From: an uncultured Flavobacteriaceae bacterium
GTDB taxonomy: Bacteria > Bacteroidota > Bacteroidia > Flavobacteriales > Flavobacteriaceae
Assembly: GCA_947500525.1 (NCBI GenBank)
Contig: CANMSH010000002.1
Span: 1-64,000, forward strand
Direction of reading: 5' to 3'
Length of the DNA stretch: 64,000 nucleotides
The translations under genes were made by a program, and so were the position numbers. Shown here piece after piece: positions 51,812 to 61,497 of the stretch (position 1 is its first letter; each line of letters opens with the position of its first letter). The notes under the pieces were generated by a model. That model saw only the letters and a program-made list of their open reading frames with translations. It was not told where the DNA came from and made no database searches.

Positions 51812-53800
51812 TTATAATTGCTCTTTTAATACTTTTATTTCATCTCGTAAATGGGCTGCAGCAATAAAATCTAATGCTTTCGCGGCTTGTTCCATTAACA
51901 TTTGTCGTTCTCGTATTCGTTTTTCAATTTCAGGTTTTGGAAGATATGTCAGATCTTGTTCAGCTGCCTGCGAAGTTGCAGCATCATAATGAAAAGAGCT
52001 TATGTTATTTTTTGTCAGACTAGCATCAATACTCTTTTTAATTTGCGTCGGAGTAATACCGTGTTCAGTATTATAAGCAATCTGCTTTTCTCGTCGCCTT
52101 ATGGTTTCATCAATTGTCAATTGCATACTACGCGTGATTTTGTCGGCATACATGATGGCTTTTCCATGTACATTACGTGCTGCTCTTCCGACGGTTTGTG
52201 TGAGCGAGCGATGACTTCTTAAAAAACCTTCTTTATCAGCATCTAAGATTGCAACTAAAGAAACTTCTGGTAAATCTAATCCTTCACGGAGAAGATTTAC
52301 ACCTACCAAGACATCAAAAATACCTTTACGGAGATCTTGCATAATTTCTACCCGTTCTAAAGTGTCTACATCACTATGTATATATCTACATCTAATAGAA
52401 ATTCTACTTAAATACTTCGTCAGTTCTTCGGCCATTCGTTTGGTAAGTGTGGTCACTAAAGTACGTTCATCTTTCTCTACACGTACTTGAATTTCTTCAA
52501 TAAGATCATCAATTTGATTTAAACTTGGTCGAATTTCAATTTCTGGATCCAACAATCCAGTAGGCCTTATGATTTGTTCAATAAAAACGCCTTCGGTTTT
52601 TTGTAATTCATAATCGGCGGGTGTAGCACTTACATAAATTGTTTGATGTTGTAAGGCCTCGAATTCTTCGAACTTTAAAGGACGATTATCCATAGCGGCT
52701 GGTAATCTAAATCCGTATTCTACAAGATTTTCCTTTCTTGAACGATCACCTCCGTACATGGCATGTGTTTGCGGAATAGTTACATGACTTTCATCAATTA
52801 CCATTAAATAATCATCGGGAAAATAATCTAGTAAACAAAATGGTCTTGTGCCGGCTTCTCTTCCGTCAAGATAACGAGAATAATTTTCTATTCCACTACA
52901 ATAGCCGAGTTCTCGAATCATTTCTAAGTCGAATTCGGTGCGTTCCTTTAATCGTTTCGCCTCTAAGTGTTTTCCTATTTCTTTAAAATAATCAACCTGT
53001 TTCACCAGATCCTCCTGAATCGCATGTATCGCGTTTTGTAAAACATCTGGCGAAGTCACAAAAAGATTGGCCGGATAAATAGTTAATTGGTCAAACTTTT
53101 CCATCACCTTGTTATTTACCATATCAAAGCTCTCAATTTCTTCAATTTCATCGCCAAAAAAGTGAACACGATATCCATAATCGCCATACGAAGGGAAAAT
53201 AGTAATGGTATCTCCTTTTACTTTAAACGTACCACTCTTAATTTCAAAGTCAGTTCTAGAATATAAACTTTGCACAAGTTGATGTAAGAACTTTGTGCGT
53301 GCTAATTTTTGATCTACTTCAATGGTAATTACGTTTTTTTGAAACTCTATGGGGTTACCAATACCATATAGACAACTTACAGAAGCCACTACCAATACGT
53401 CACGCCGTCCAGAAAGTAACGAAGAGGTCGTACTTAAACGAAGACGTTCAATATCATCATTAATAGATAAATCTTTTTCAATGTACAAACCACTAACAGG
53501 AATATAAGCTTCTGGCTGATAATAGTCATAATAAGAAACAAAATATTCTACCGCATTATTTGGAAAAAACTGTTTGAATTCAGAATATAACTGAGCCGCT
53601 AAAGTTTTATTATGTGCTAAAACCAGTGTCGGTCGTTGAAGCGTTTCAACAACATTGGCAACGGTAAATGTTTTTCCTGAACCTGTAACTCCTAATAAAG
53701 TTTGACATTCGTCACCCGTGTTTATCCCTTCGACTAACTGTTTTATAGCTTGAGGTTGATCACCAGTTGGTTTGAAATCTGATTGAAGCTTAAATTGCAT
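51812..53800 (-). CDS. uvrB: excinuclease ABC subunit B
   Basis: The protein has 662 residues from ATG 53800 (MQFKLQSDFKPTGDQPQAI); seven upstream codons are unlikely. Walker A is GVTGSGKTF, and the beta-hairpin is YYDYYQPEAYIPVSGLYIEK. Helicase motifs include VIDESH (DESH box), TLTKRMAEELTKYL and QTVGRAARN. The C-terminal UvrC-binding UVR motif is MLMEQAAKALDFIAAAHLRD. Part of nucleotide excision repair. Complete. Confidence 0.97.
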   Translation of the reverse strand: MQFKLQSDFKPTGDQPQAIKQLVEGINTGDECQTLLGVTGSGKTFTVANVVETLQRPTLVLAHNKTLAAQLYSEFKQFFPNNAVEYFVSYYDYYQPEAYIPVSGLYIEKDLSINDDIERLRLSTTSSLLSGRRDVLVVASVSCLYGIGNPIEFQKNVITIEVDQKLARTKFLHQLVQSLYSRTDFEIKSGTFKVKGDTITIFPSYGDYGYRVHFFGDEIEEIESFDMVNNKVMEKFDQLTIYPANLFVTSPDVLQNAIHAIQEDLVKQVDYFKEIGKHLEAKRLKERTEFDLEMIRELGYCSGIENYSRYLDGREAGTRPFCLLDYFPDDYLMVIDESHVTIPQTHAMYGGDRSRKENLVEYGFRLPAAMDNRPLKFEEFEALQHQTIYVSATPADYELQKTEGVFIEQIIRPTGLLDPEIEIRPSLNQIDDLIEEIQVRVEKDERTLVTTLTKRMAEELTKYLSRISIRCRYIHSDVDTLERVEIMQDLRKGIFDVLVGVNLLREGLDLPEVSLVAILDADKEGFLRSHRSLTQTVGRAARNVHGKAIMYADKITRSMQLTIDETIRRREKQIAYNTEHGITPTQIKKSIDASLTKNNISSFHYDAATSQAAEQDLTYLPKPEIEKRIRERQMLMEQAAKALDFIAAAHLRDEIKVLKEQL

Positions 53801-53918
53801 ACTACAAAAATAGTAAAGCAATACTATACTAAGTGACTAATAGAGTTAATATTTATTTAATACTTACATAACATCACTTTAGTACTAAGACATTAATTTC
53901 GATCCAATAAAGGTCATA

Positions 53919-53976
53919 TATATTTGAGCTGGTTAGGTTATGAGTGTTGTTTTGGTAGGCAGCACTCTTTTTTTAT
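53919..53976 (+). ncRNA. possible very short + strand transcript between two minus genes
   Basis: TATATTTG (53919-53926) resembles a -7 element on the + strand. Sixteen bases later GAGTGTTG and CAGCACTC form an 8-base-pair stem with a 10-base loop, followed by seven T, a good intrinsic terminator. Both neighbouring genes run on the minus strand, so the terminator serves no visible gene. The -33 box is poor and the implied RNA would be only about 40 bases. Confidence 0.3.
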
Positions 53977-54818
53977 AGATCTCTTTTCAGTAGCAACTTA
54001 TATGACAGGTAAATAAAAATAAATGTCCATACACAAACGATGGCGACGTCGAAGAACTGTACGTCCACATTTTTAGATAAATCTTCTCCCATTTGCCGCG
54101 CTGCACTTTTTACCGCATTAAATGAGGTAAAGGGTTCCTTAATTAAATTAGACATTGATTCTAATGGAAAAAACTGTAATACATTATCTGTGTTTGGCGA
54201 TTTAAATGGCTCTTCCCTAAATTGATAATAAAGAACAAGTTTAGTAATTCCTTCAATAAAATACCAAACGATGATACCACCAACTGCAAAGGCCGATCTT
54301 TTGATTAAAATCCCCATAAATAACCCGAAAGAGAAAAATCCTACAAGTTTTACAAAGAAAGCTAACAAGTATTCTAAATCAGAAAAAACAATGCTAAATT
54401 CATTATAGTCAGAGTATACGTATCCTAAAATCAACGACACAAGAAACACAAAAAGTGTTGACACTAAAGAAAAAACAATGACCGTATAAAACTTAGATAA
54501 AATAAATTCCTTCTTACTTAGGCCATCAATCAAATTTTGTTTCAGGGTTTTATTGCTATACTCATTAGCCATCATCGAAACAATCACCAAGAGTAAAAAA
54601 AGTTTTAAATTTGCAGCGATAAAGGTGTTAAAATGCCAGATATATGGAAAGTTAAATATTCCTTGTTCGGCTAAATGAAATTTGATAGGTCCAATATCAA
54701 ATTTGATCACGGCTATAAGGGCTATCGAGGTTAATAAACCAAAATAGATAATAGATAATACTTTACTTGCTCTGTTATGCTTTAATTTATGGAATTCTAT
54801 GTTTAAAAGACGAAGCAT
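53973..54818 (-). CDS. ABC-2 type transporter permease
   Basis: This 281-residue protein has six hydrophobic segments in the ABC-2 pattern, beginning with a short basic N-terminus (MLRLLNIEFHKLKHNRASKV). A larger extracytoplasmic loop lies near 200-245. It pairs with the ATPase gene 15 bases upstream. The family exports antibiotics, peptides or lipids, or acts in stress. The substrate is not deducible. Confidence 0.85.
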   Translation of the reverse strand: MLRLLNIEFHKLKHNRASKVLSIIYFGLLTSIALIAVIKFDIGPIKFHLAEQGIFNFPYIWHFNTFIAANLKLFLLLVIVSMMANEYSNKTLKQNLIDGLSKKEFILSKFYTVIVFSLVSTLFVFLVSLILGYVYSDYNEFSIVFSDLEYLLAFFVKLVGFFSFGLFMGILIKRSAFAVGGIIVWYFIEGITKLVLYYQFREEPFKSPNTDNVLQFFPLESMSNLIKEPFTSFNAVKSAARQMGEDLSKNVDVQFFDVAIVCVWTFIFIYLSYKLLLKRDL

Positions 54819-54833
54819 TGATGTGGGTTTTGA

Positions 54834-55733
54834 TTAGTTATTATTGGTAAGTGTCAAAAATTGCTGCTCAAGTGTTGGCATTCTTTTTACGAGATGAGAT
54901 AGCGTAATACCTTCTTTAAACAAGTAAGCATTCATATCTCCTGCTGACATTTCATCTTGTAATGTTGCTATAATTTTTCCATCTTCATTTTTTACTGAAC
55001 TTATTGCTGCATGTTGTTCTAGGATTTTAAATAATTGATCATCTTGGGTATCTGTTTGTAATTCAAAGAGACCTTTTGACGCTGTCATTTCATCAACTCT
55101 ACCAGCATATAATTTTACACCTTGTCTGATAACTACTACGTGCGAACACACTTTCTCAACTTCATCAAGTAAATGCGAGGCTAGTAAAATGGTGGTGCCA
55201 TTGCTGGCAATTTTTTTAATAATCTTTCGAATCTCATGAATACCTTGAGGATCCAAACCATTTGTAGGTTCATCTAAAATTAAGATCTCAGGGTCATTTA
55301 GAAGGGCAGAGGCAATTGCCAAGCGCTGTTTCATTCCCAGAGAATAGGTTTTAAATTTGTGATTTCTACGCTCGTATAAATTGACAGCTTCTAATTTTTC
55401 GTCAATTTTATCATATGACACTCCTTTAATTTTGCAAATCAATTTTAGATTTTGAGTAGCTGTCATATAAGGATAAAAGTTTGGCCGCTCAATAATGGCA
55501 CCAACTCTCTTTAAAGCCTCATGTGTACTCACATTACCGTCGAACCAACTAAAACTACCAGAGGTTTTATTGACTACATTTAAGATAATTCCTAATGTGG
55601 TTGATTTTCCACTACCGTTAGGTCCTAGAATACCATAGACATTTCCTTTTTGTATATCAAAAGACAAGTCGTTAACGGCATGAACAGAACCATATTTTTT
55701 ATCTAAATTTTTTAGGGATAGGATTGTTTCCAA
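54834..55733 (-). CDS. ABC transporter ATP-binding protein (ABC-2 partner)
   Basis: This 299-residue protein has a nucleotide-binding domain with Walker A GPNGSGKST (near 37-45), signature YSLGMKQR, Walker B ILILDEPTNGLD, and the H loop LLASHLLDEV. A C-terminal region (about 215-299) is of the kind found in bacitracin/gliding-type exporters. Flavobacterial GldA has a similar architecture, but without GldF/GldG beside it I do not assign that name. Confidence 0.85.
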   Translation of the reverse strand: METILSLKNLDKKYGSVHAVNDLSFDIQKGNVYGILGPNGSGKSTTLGIILNVVNKTSGSFSWFDGNVSTHEALKRVGAIIERPNFYPYMTATQNLKLICKIKGVSYDKIDEKLEAVNLYERRNHKFKTYSLGMKQRLAIASALLNDPEILILDEPTNGLDPQGIHEIRKIIKKIASNGTTILLASHLLDEVEKVCSHVVVIRQGVKLYAGRVDEMTASKGLFELQTDTQDDQLFKILEQHAAISSVKNEDGKIIATLQDEMSAGDMNAYLFKEGITLSHLVKRMPTLEQQFLTLTNNN

Positions 55734-55912
55734 GATGAATTATTTTTGGTTGTTGTATAGTATGACGAACGAAATTATCTTTTGTAACAGAAAAACCAAC
55801 CTAATTTATAGTTTGCCTTGAAATACGCTAAAAAATGGTAAATAAAGGTCTATTACTCCTGCATTTTTTGCAAAAAAAAGTAGAGGAAGCAAGCCGACGA
55901 TCCGAAAAGGTA

Positions 55913-56428
55913 TTAGTTCATGAGCTCATCGAAGTTGTCAAAGTCAAATTCATCAAAATCGATATCTACATCGTCAGTTGTAGGATGTACATTTGCTTCA
56001 TTTGGATCACTTATAAACTCTTTTTCAGGTGCCTCGGCGGGAATAGAACCTAATGTAAAAAGCAAGGCAGGAAGCTCGTACTCAGAATGATCCTCTATGA
56101 TATCAACGAGTTCAATAAAGAAAGACCACATAGAAAAGAAGTCGTAAACATAAATAAGCTTCGTTTTCTCACTATCAATTACATCAGAAATTAGAAAGTG
56201 TTGCATAGTCACTGCGTCACCATTTTCGCTCATGTCGAATAGCGGAATTTCAGCACCTTGATCCCAATTATCGTCAGTCATATAAAATGAAGCCATTTCG
56301 GTACCATCAAAACCAAAAGCGTTCACAATAGCATTGTGTAAATCTTCAAGAGAGTCATTTTGTTTAATGACTATTTCTCGAATAACATCTTCCTCGGTAT
56401 CTAAAATAAGACGAAGTTTATAGATCAT
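55913..56428 (-). CDS. PRiA4b ORF-3-like protein
   Basis: The protein has 171 residues. The fold of the plasmid pRiA4b ORF-3/IS1096 TnpR-like family is visible: RLILDTEEDVIREIVIKQNDSLEDLHNAIVNAFGF, then FYMTDDNWDQGAEIPL, and KLIYVYDFFSMWSFFIELVDI. Despite the name, most chromosomal members are not in mobile elements and have no known role. An acidic tail (TTDDVDIDFDEFDFDNFDEL) is typical of the flavobacterial members. Confidence 0.8.
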   Translation of the reverse strand: MIYKLRLILDTEEDVIREIVIKQNDSLEDLHNAIVNAFGFDGTEMASFYMTDDNWDQGAEIPLFDMSENGDAVTMQHFLISDVIDSEKTKLIYVYDFFSMWSFFIELVDIIEDHSEYELPALLFTLGSIPAEAPEKEFISDPNEANVHPTTDDVDIDFDEFDFDNFDELMN

Positions 56429-56518
56429 ATAGGTGCGTATAATTTCTAGGCAAAGTTAGCTATTTAACATTATAAAATAGTAAGATTTCACTACTTTTAC
56501 CATGTAAAATTAAACGAG

Positions 56519-56938
56519 ATGAACGACAAGCCTTTTATTGACTTTGTGAACAATGCTTCGAAGAATACATTGATGGATACGCTAGGTATTCAATTTATAG
56601 AAGCATCTGCTGATAAGGTGGTAGCTACGATGCCAGTGAGTGCTAAAGTTCATCAGCCCGATGGTATTTTGCATGGAGGAGCTAGTGTCGCTCTGGCGGA
56701 AACTGTTGGTAGTTTTGCTGCAGCCTTATCTATAAATAGAGAGACACATTCTGTACGAGGGATAGAAATTTCTGCAAATCATTTAAAAAGTATTCGAAAA
56801 GGTTTGGTAACTGCTACTGCAATTGCTTTGCACCGCGGAAGAACTACCCAACTTTGGGAAATTAGAATAGTTGATGAAGAAGATAACTTAATTTCTTTGT
56901 GCAAATTAAGTACTATGGTGATTGCCAATAAATCATAG
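56519..56938 (+). CDS. menI: hotdog-fold thioesterase (probable DHNA-CoA thioesterase)
   Basis: This 139-residue PaaI/YdiI-type hotdog protein has the active-site strand and helix HQPDGILHGGASVALAETVGSFAA. In the menaquinone route the CoA of 1,4-dihydroxy-2-naphthoyl-CoA, the MenB product, is removed by such an enzyme. Its place just upstream of the menF and menD homologues supports that job. The sequence alone would only give an acyl-CoA thioesterase. Confidence 0.7.
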   Translation: MNDKPFIDFVNNASKNTLMDTLGIQFIEASADKVVATMPVSAKVHQPDGILHGGASVALAETVGSFAAALSINRETHSVRGIEISANHLKSIRKGLVTATAIALHRGRTTQLWEIRIVDEEDNLISLCKLSTMVIANKS

Positions 56939-56945
56939 TTTTATT

Positions 56946-57803
56946 TTGAAAAAGTTCAAGAAGTTTATAAAAGTAACAATAGCTATATGCGCTATTCTTC
57001 TTATTGCACTGTTAATCGCAGCACATGTTTTTCTGCAGCCTGCGTCAGATGATAAAGTGCGAAAAGAGTTGTCTGAAGGTATTAGTAAGCCATACATCTT
57101 AAATAAAGAATATAAAGGTTTTAAGTATCGGGCGATAGCCATGCAAAAAGAACTAGATTCCACAAAACCGGTGTTGATTTTTGTTCACGGTTCTCCTGGA
57201 TCAAGCCTAGACTATAAGCGTTATCTCAACGATACATTATTAAATGAAAAATTTAACTTGATAACATATGATCGTGTTGGATATGGAAATGATAATCTGG
57301 GAAAAATTCAAGGTAGTTTGGTATTTGAGTTAGAAATACTTCATCATTTAATAAAGGACATTCCAGAAGAAGAAATCGTTTTGGCGGGTTATTCTTATGG
57401 AGGTCCGGTGGTTTTAGCTTCCGAAAAGAACTACAAATATAAAGTTTCAATGGCGAGTGCCGTAGTAGGAGAGTATGAACCTATGTTCGGTGTTTTAAAT
57501 TTTTATAAATGGAAACTTACAAGACCTCTTGTTCCTGCTATGTTTAGAGCCGCTGCGAAAGAGAAATTTTCGCATTTAGAGGAGTTGCCAAATTACAAAG
57601 ACAAATGGAATGTGAGTCCATCGAAGATTATTAATATTCATGGAAACAAAGATTTTATTGTACCATATGCGAATTCTGAATTCTTGCAAGATGTTATTGA
57701 TAAGGAGAAATTTAAGATGGTCACTATTAAAGGCGGTGGGCATGATCTTATATGGTCTGATTTTAATTTAATAAAATCGGAAATTTTAAAAACCATTCCC
57801 TAA
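56946..57803 (+). CDS. membrane-anchored alpha/beta hydrolase in men cluster
   Basis: The protein has 285 residues if started at TTG 56946 (encoding KKFKKFIKV after the start). An ATG at 56922 would overlap the thioesterase gene by 17 bases. One N-terminal transmembrane segment (about 8-28) is followed by an alpha/beta hydrolase with oxyanion HGSPGSS, nucleophile GYSYGG, and late histidine KGGGHDLIW. MenH is an alpha/beta hydrolase too, but cytosolic and shorter. The anchor makes this a doubtful MenH, and it may only share the operon. Confidence 0.7.
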   Translation: MKKFKKFIKVTIAICAILLIALLIAAHVFLQPASDDKVRKELSEGISKPYILNKEYKGFKYRAIAMQKELDSTKPVLIFVHGSPGSSLDYKRYLNDTLLNEKFNLITYDRVGYGNDNLGKIQGSLVFELEILHHLIKDIPEEEIVLAGYSYGGPVVLASEKNYKYKVSMASAVVGEYEPMFGVLNFYKWKLTRPLVPAMFRAAAKEKFSHLEELPNYKDKWNVSPSKIINIHGNKDFIVPYANSEFLQDVIDKEKFKMVTIKGGGHDLIWSDFNLIKSEILKTIP

Positions 57804-57804
57804 A

Positions 57805-58860
57805 ATGATGGCATTTGAATCATTTTTAAAATCAATCAAAGAAGCGCATGCGTTAAATAAACCTTTTGTTATTTATCGTGAACCGAATCAGAAACTCGTA
57901 AAAAGTTTGATTCAAACAGATGATAATATCTACAGGACGAATGCGTATACCGAAGAAGGTTTCGTTTTTGCTCCTTTTGATGAAAATGACACATCCATCC
58001 TAATTCCATTAGCAAATGCTACGTATTTAGAATCCTCTTACGATAAAGAAAGTGATCGCGTTAATGATTTTTTTGAGGAATCATCTTTAAGTATAGCAAA
58101 GAAAGAGCATCTTGAGTTAGTAACAAAAGGTATTGAGCATATTAAAAAGAGTACGCTAAAGAAGGTAGTCTTATCAAGGAAAGAAGAACTTATTGTATCC
58201 GATTTTTCTCCCATAGATGTCTACATAAAATTATTAAGTATATATCAGAACGCCTATGTCTATTTATGGTATCATCCAAAAATAGGTCTTTGGTTGGGAG
58301 CCACGCCTGAAAAACTCATAATGATGCAAAAGAAACAATTTACTACTGTTTCGTTGGCCGGAACACAACCATTTAGAAAAACTGAAAATGTAGAGTGGGG
58401 AAGTAAGGAGTTAGAAGAGCAAAAAATAGTAACTGAATATATTACTTCGCGTTTAGCGAAAATTGTTGAGGGTATGAACTTCGGAGAGGTACAAACGGTA
58501 AGGGCAGGAAACCTCTTACATCTAAGCACACAGATTACGGGTACTTTAAGAGATAAAAACGACTTACATTTGATGTTGAATACTTTACACCCTACACCCG
58601 CAATTTGTGGTGTGCCAATGCTCGATGCTAAAAAGTTTATTTTAGAAAATGAACAGTATAATCGTGAATTTTATACTGGTTTTTTAGGTGAAATCAATAT
58701 AAATGATAGATCTAATTTGTTCGTTAATTTACGTTGTATGAAGGTTGAAGATACAAAACTTAGCTTATTTCTAGGAGGGGGTATTACACATGATAGCCAT
58801 CCTGAAAGTGAATGGTTAGAAACTATAGAAAAGAGCAAAGTAATGAAGCGGGTTTTGTGA
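57805..58860 (+). CDS. menF: isochorismate synthase
   Basis: This 351-residue chorismate-binding enzyme turns chorismate into isochorismate at the head of menaquinone synthesis. It shows KVVLSRKEEL, the GATPEKLIMM segment, LAGTQPFRKTENVEWG, the family motif TGTLRDKNDLHLMLNTLHPTPA, and LFLGGGITHDSHPESEW near the Mg site. It starts 1 base after the hydrolase stop and is followed by menD. In this context it is the menaquinone enzyme rather than a siderophore one. Confidence 0.9.
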   Translation: MMAFESFLKSIKEAHALNKPFVIYREPNQKLVKSLIQTDDNIYRTNAYTEEGFVFAPFDENDTSILIPLANATYLESSYDKESDRVNDFFEESSLSIAKKEHLELVTKGIEHIKKSTLKKVVLSRKEELIVSDFSPIDVYIKLLSIYQNAYVYLWYHPKIGLWLGATPEKLIMMQKKQFTTVSLAGTQPFRKTENVEWGSKELEEQKIVTEYITSRLAKIVEGMNFGEVQTVRAGNLLHLSTQITGTLRDKNDLHLMLNTLHPTPAICGVPMLDAKKFILENEQYNREFYTGFLGEININDRSNLFVNLRCMKVEDTKLSLFLGGGITHDSHPESEWLETIEKSKVMKRVL

Positions 58861-58893
58861 AATTAGCTTAAATTTACATATCAAAAAATGTAG

Positions 58894-60561
58894 ATGAATT
58901 ACCCCAAAAAAGAACTTGCGCAATTGGTTGTTGAATATTGCGCAGCATACGAAATAGATCATGTTGTTATTTCACCGGGTTCACGCAACGCACCACTTAC
59001 TATTGGATTTGTACATCATCCGAATATTAAAACCTATAGTGTTGTAGACGAGCGTTGTGCTGCCTTTTTTGCATTGGGAATTGCACAACAAACTAGAAAA
59101 CCAACAGTGGTTGTATGTACTTCAGGTTCGGCTTTGTTAAACTATTATCCTGCGGTAGCAGAAGCTTTTTACAGTAATATCCCCTTGATCGTAATTTCTG
59201 CCGATAGGCCTAAGCATTTAATTGATGTTGGTGATGGTCAAACGATTCGCCAAGAGAATGTATTTAAAAACCATTCTGAATTTAATGCGAATCTCGATGA
59301 AACGTCTCCTTTAAATGTAAATTCGGACTTATTAAAAGAAGCTTTTTCAAAGTGTTTTAAAAGAAAAGGTCCAATACATATAAATGTTCCATTTGATGAA
59401 CCTTTGTATGAAGTTGTTGAAAATTTGACTATTGAGGATGTACATGTTGATGATATCAAGGTAGTTGACGATAATAAGGAAATGGGATTGGAGCCCTTTG
59501 GTGAAATTTGGAATACTGCTAAACGTAAACTGATTTTGATAGGTGAACATTTTCCGAATGAGATGCTTCAAAAGAAATTAAAAGATATGGTTCTAGATGA
59601 ATCGGTTTTAATTTTGACTGAGACAACCTCTAATCTAAATGGCAGTAAATTTGTTCATTGTATCGATAATCTAATTTTTCCATTAACAGAAGAAGAAATT
59701 GGTAGCTTTCATCCAGAGATACTTGTTACATTAGGAGGGATGATAGTTTCTAAACGTATAAAGAAAATACTTAGAGCATACCAACCGAAACATCATTGGC
59801 ACCTAGGAGAGAAAAATGCGCCAGATACCTATCACTGCCTAAGTCAACATTTTAGGATGAATGAAGTTGATTTTTTGAGTTCGTTTTCGAAATTGATCTG
59901 TCCTGTAGAAAGTGATTATCAACAAAAATGGTTAGCTCTTATGATTGAAAGAGAAGATAGGCATAGAGAATATCTTTTGACAGCTCCATTTTCAGATCTG
60001 AAAACTTTTGACATTTTGGTAAAAAAAATGCCTTCAGAAATCATATTACAATCTGCGAATAGTTCAATTATTAGGTATTTGCAGCTCTTTAAAATGAATA
60101 AGAGCGTAGTCACTTTTTGTAACAGAGGAACAAGTGGTATTGATGGAAGTACATCTACTGCGATCGGAGCATCTTTGGCTAGCGCAAAACAAACTGTTTT
60201 GATAACAGGTGATATTAGTTTCTTTTATGATAGTAATGCACTTTGGAATAGTCATATCAAAAAAGATTTCAGGATTATTTTACTTAATAATTCTGGAGGA
60301 GGAATTTTTAAAATTATACCAGGGCCTAAAGCTTCCAATGCTTTAGATTATTTTGAAACGACACATGCTTTAACTGCAACTAATTTGTGTGATATGTATG
60401 GCTTAGAGTATTATCAAGCCACTTCAGAAGAGACACTTGAAAAGTCATTGAAAGGATTTTATGCAGTGTCGAATAGACCAAAATTATTAGAAATATTTAC
60501 CCCTAAAGAAATGAACGATATTGTACTCAAAGATTATTTTAAATCTCTAGAAAAGAAGTGA
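58894..60561 (+). CDS. menD: SEPHCHC synthase
   Basis: This 555-residue thiamine diphosphate enzyme joins isochorismate and 2-oxoglutarate. The N-terminal ISPGSRNAPLTI, DERCAAFFALG and CTSGSALLNYYPAV, and the ThDP/Mg segment GDISFFYDSNALWNSHI with LLNNSGGGIFKIIPG, are all present. It is the second committed enzyme of the menaquinone pathway. The gene lies 33 bases after menF. Confidence 0.95.
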   Translation: MNYPKKELAQLVVEYCAAYEIDHVVISPGSRNAPLTIGFVHHPNIKTYSVVDERCAAFFALGIAQQTRKPTVVVCTSGSALLNYYPAVAEAFYSNIPLIVISADRPKHLIDVGDGQTIRQENVFKNHSEFNANLDETSPLNVNSDLLKEAFSKCFKRKGPIHINVPFDEPLYEVVENLTIEDVHVDDIKVVDDNKEMGLEPFGEIWNTAKRKLILIGEHFPNEMLQKKLKDMVLDESVLILTETTSNLNGSKFVHCIDNLIFPLTEEEIGSFHPEILVTLGGMIVSKRIKKILRAYQPKHHWHLGEKNAPDTYHCLSQHFRMNEVDFLSSFSKLICPVESDYQQKWLALMIEREDRHREYLLTAPFSDLKTFDILVKKMPSEIILQSANSSIIRYLQLFKMNKSVVTFCNRGTSGIDGSTSTAIGASLASAKQTVLITGDISFFYDSNALWNSHIKKDFRIILLNNSGGGIFKIIPGPKASNALDYFETTHALTATNLCDMYGLEYYQATSEETLEKSLKGFYAVSNRPKLLEIFTPKEMNDIVLKDYFKSLEKK

Positions 60562-60604
60562 ATATATTGTTGGTAACTAATTTTTAAAATGTGTAAAAAT
60601 TCTC

Positions 60605-60612
60605 TATATTTG
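60605..60612 (+). promoter_or_regulatory. candidate -7 element for the DUF2853 gene
   Basis: TATATTTG fits TAnnTTTG and lies 50 bases before the DUF2853 start. An obvious TTTG is not seen at the normal spacing. A separate promoter here would let DUF2853 be expressed apart from menD. Confidence 0.35.
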
Positions 60613-60662
60613 GGTAATCGAAATCAACTTAAAATAATATTAATCAATTTAAAAATTAAATT

Positions 60663-61004
60663 ATGAGTAAAAGAGACGATCTTATTGCTAAATATGCATC
60701 AGATTTAAAAGATAAGTGTGGTGTAAAACCAGATATGGATTTACTAACTAAAGTTACAATTGGTTGTGGTCCATCTATTTACAATAGAGATTCAGCCACT
60801 GTATCTAGTTCTGATGAAAAAGAATTGGCAACCGTGAGAAATAATTTTTTAAATAAAAAATTAGGTATCAAGAATGATGCTGATGCTGACAAAGCCATCG
60901 ATGCAGTAATGGATACTTATGGTCGTTCAAATAAATCAAAATACAGAGCAGTAGTATACTATTTATTGACAAAGCATTTCAAAAAGGAATCAGTTTATAA
61001 ATAA
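60663..61004 (+). CDS. DUF2853 protein
   Basis: This 113-residue cytosolic helical protein matches the DUF2853 pattern with YASDLKDKCGVKPDMDLLTKVTIGCGPSIYNRDSATVSSSDEKEL and a C-terminal YYLLTKHF. The family is found in Bacteroidota and Proteobacteria with known structure but no known function. It is flanked by a probable promoter and a clear terminator, suggesting a short abundant transcript. Confidence 0.8.
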   Translation: MSKRDDLIAKYASDLKDKCGVKPDMDLLTKVTIGCGPSIYNRDSATVSSSDEKELATVRNNFLNKKLGIKNDADADKAIDAVMDTYGRSNKSKYRAVVYYLLTKHFKKESVYK

Positions 61005-61032
61005 GCCACGATTTGTTCTTATTACATAGAGA

Positions 61033-61062
61033 ACCTCACTACCTTTGTAGTGGGGTTTTTTA
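61033..61062 (+). terminator. intrinsic terminator after DUF2853 gene
   Basis: ACCTCACTAC pairs with GTAGTGGGGT (one G-T pair) around a CTTT loop and is followed by six or seven T. It starts 28 bases past the stop. Confidence 0.8.
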
Positions 61063-61082
61063 ATACGTAAAACAAAAATAAA

Positions 61083-61496
61083 ATGAAAGAAGGAGATAAA
61101 GTATCGTTGGTGATAGGTCATGAATCGCCTCTCGGATTCTCAGTACTTATAGATGAAAGTGTAGAAGGATTGTTATACAAGAATGAAGTCTTTCGAGAGT
61201 TACGAGAAGGACAATTGATTGATGGTTATGTCAAGAAGATTCGTGAGGATGGAAAAATTGATGTTGCATTACGACCGCAAAATTTTAAAAATGTAATTGA
61301 TAGTTTGACGAGCACTATTCTCGAAAGGTTAGAAGAGAATAATGGTTTATTGAATTTGACTGATAAGAGTTCGCCAGAAGAGATAAAATCACAATTACAA
61401 ATGAGTAAGAAAAATTTTAAAAAAGCTATTGGTATTTTATATAAAGAACGGAAAGTTGAACTAACTAATACTGGTATTGAACTGATAGAAAAATAA
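61083..61496 (+). CDS. S1-domain RNA-binding protein (short CvfB-like)
   Basis: This 137-residue protein has one S1-like barrel (about 5-65, VSLVIGHESPLGFSVLIDES, LYKNEVFRELREGQLIDGYV) and a winged helix (about 85-137, IKSQLQMSKKNFKKAIGILY). Full CvfB/YitL proteins have about 280 residues with more than one S1 repeat. This is just the last S1 and the winged helix. A short variant is more likely than truncation, because a terminator and start region precede it. It probably binds RNA. Confidence 0.75.
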   Translation: MKEGDKVSLVIGHESPLGFSVLIDESVEGLLYKNEVFRELREGQLIDGYVKKIREDGKIDVALRPQNFKNVIDSLTSTILERLEENNGLLNLTDKSSPEEIKSQLQMSKKNFKKAIGILYKERKVELTNTGIELIEK

Positions 61497-61497
61497 A

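Noticed and set aside
54834..55733. Naming the ABC ATPase gldA
   Set aside because: The domain layout fits GldA, but GldF and GldG are not adjacent and many ABC-2 ATPases look alike.
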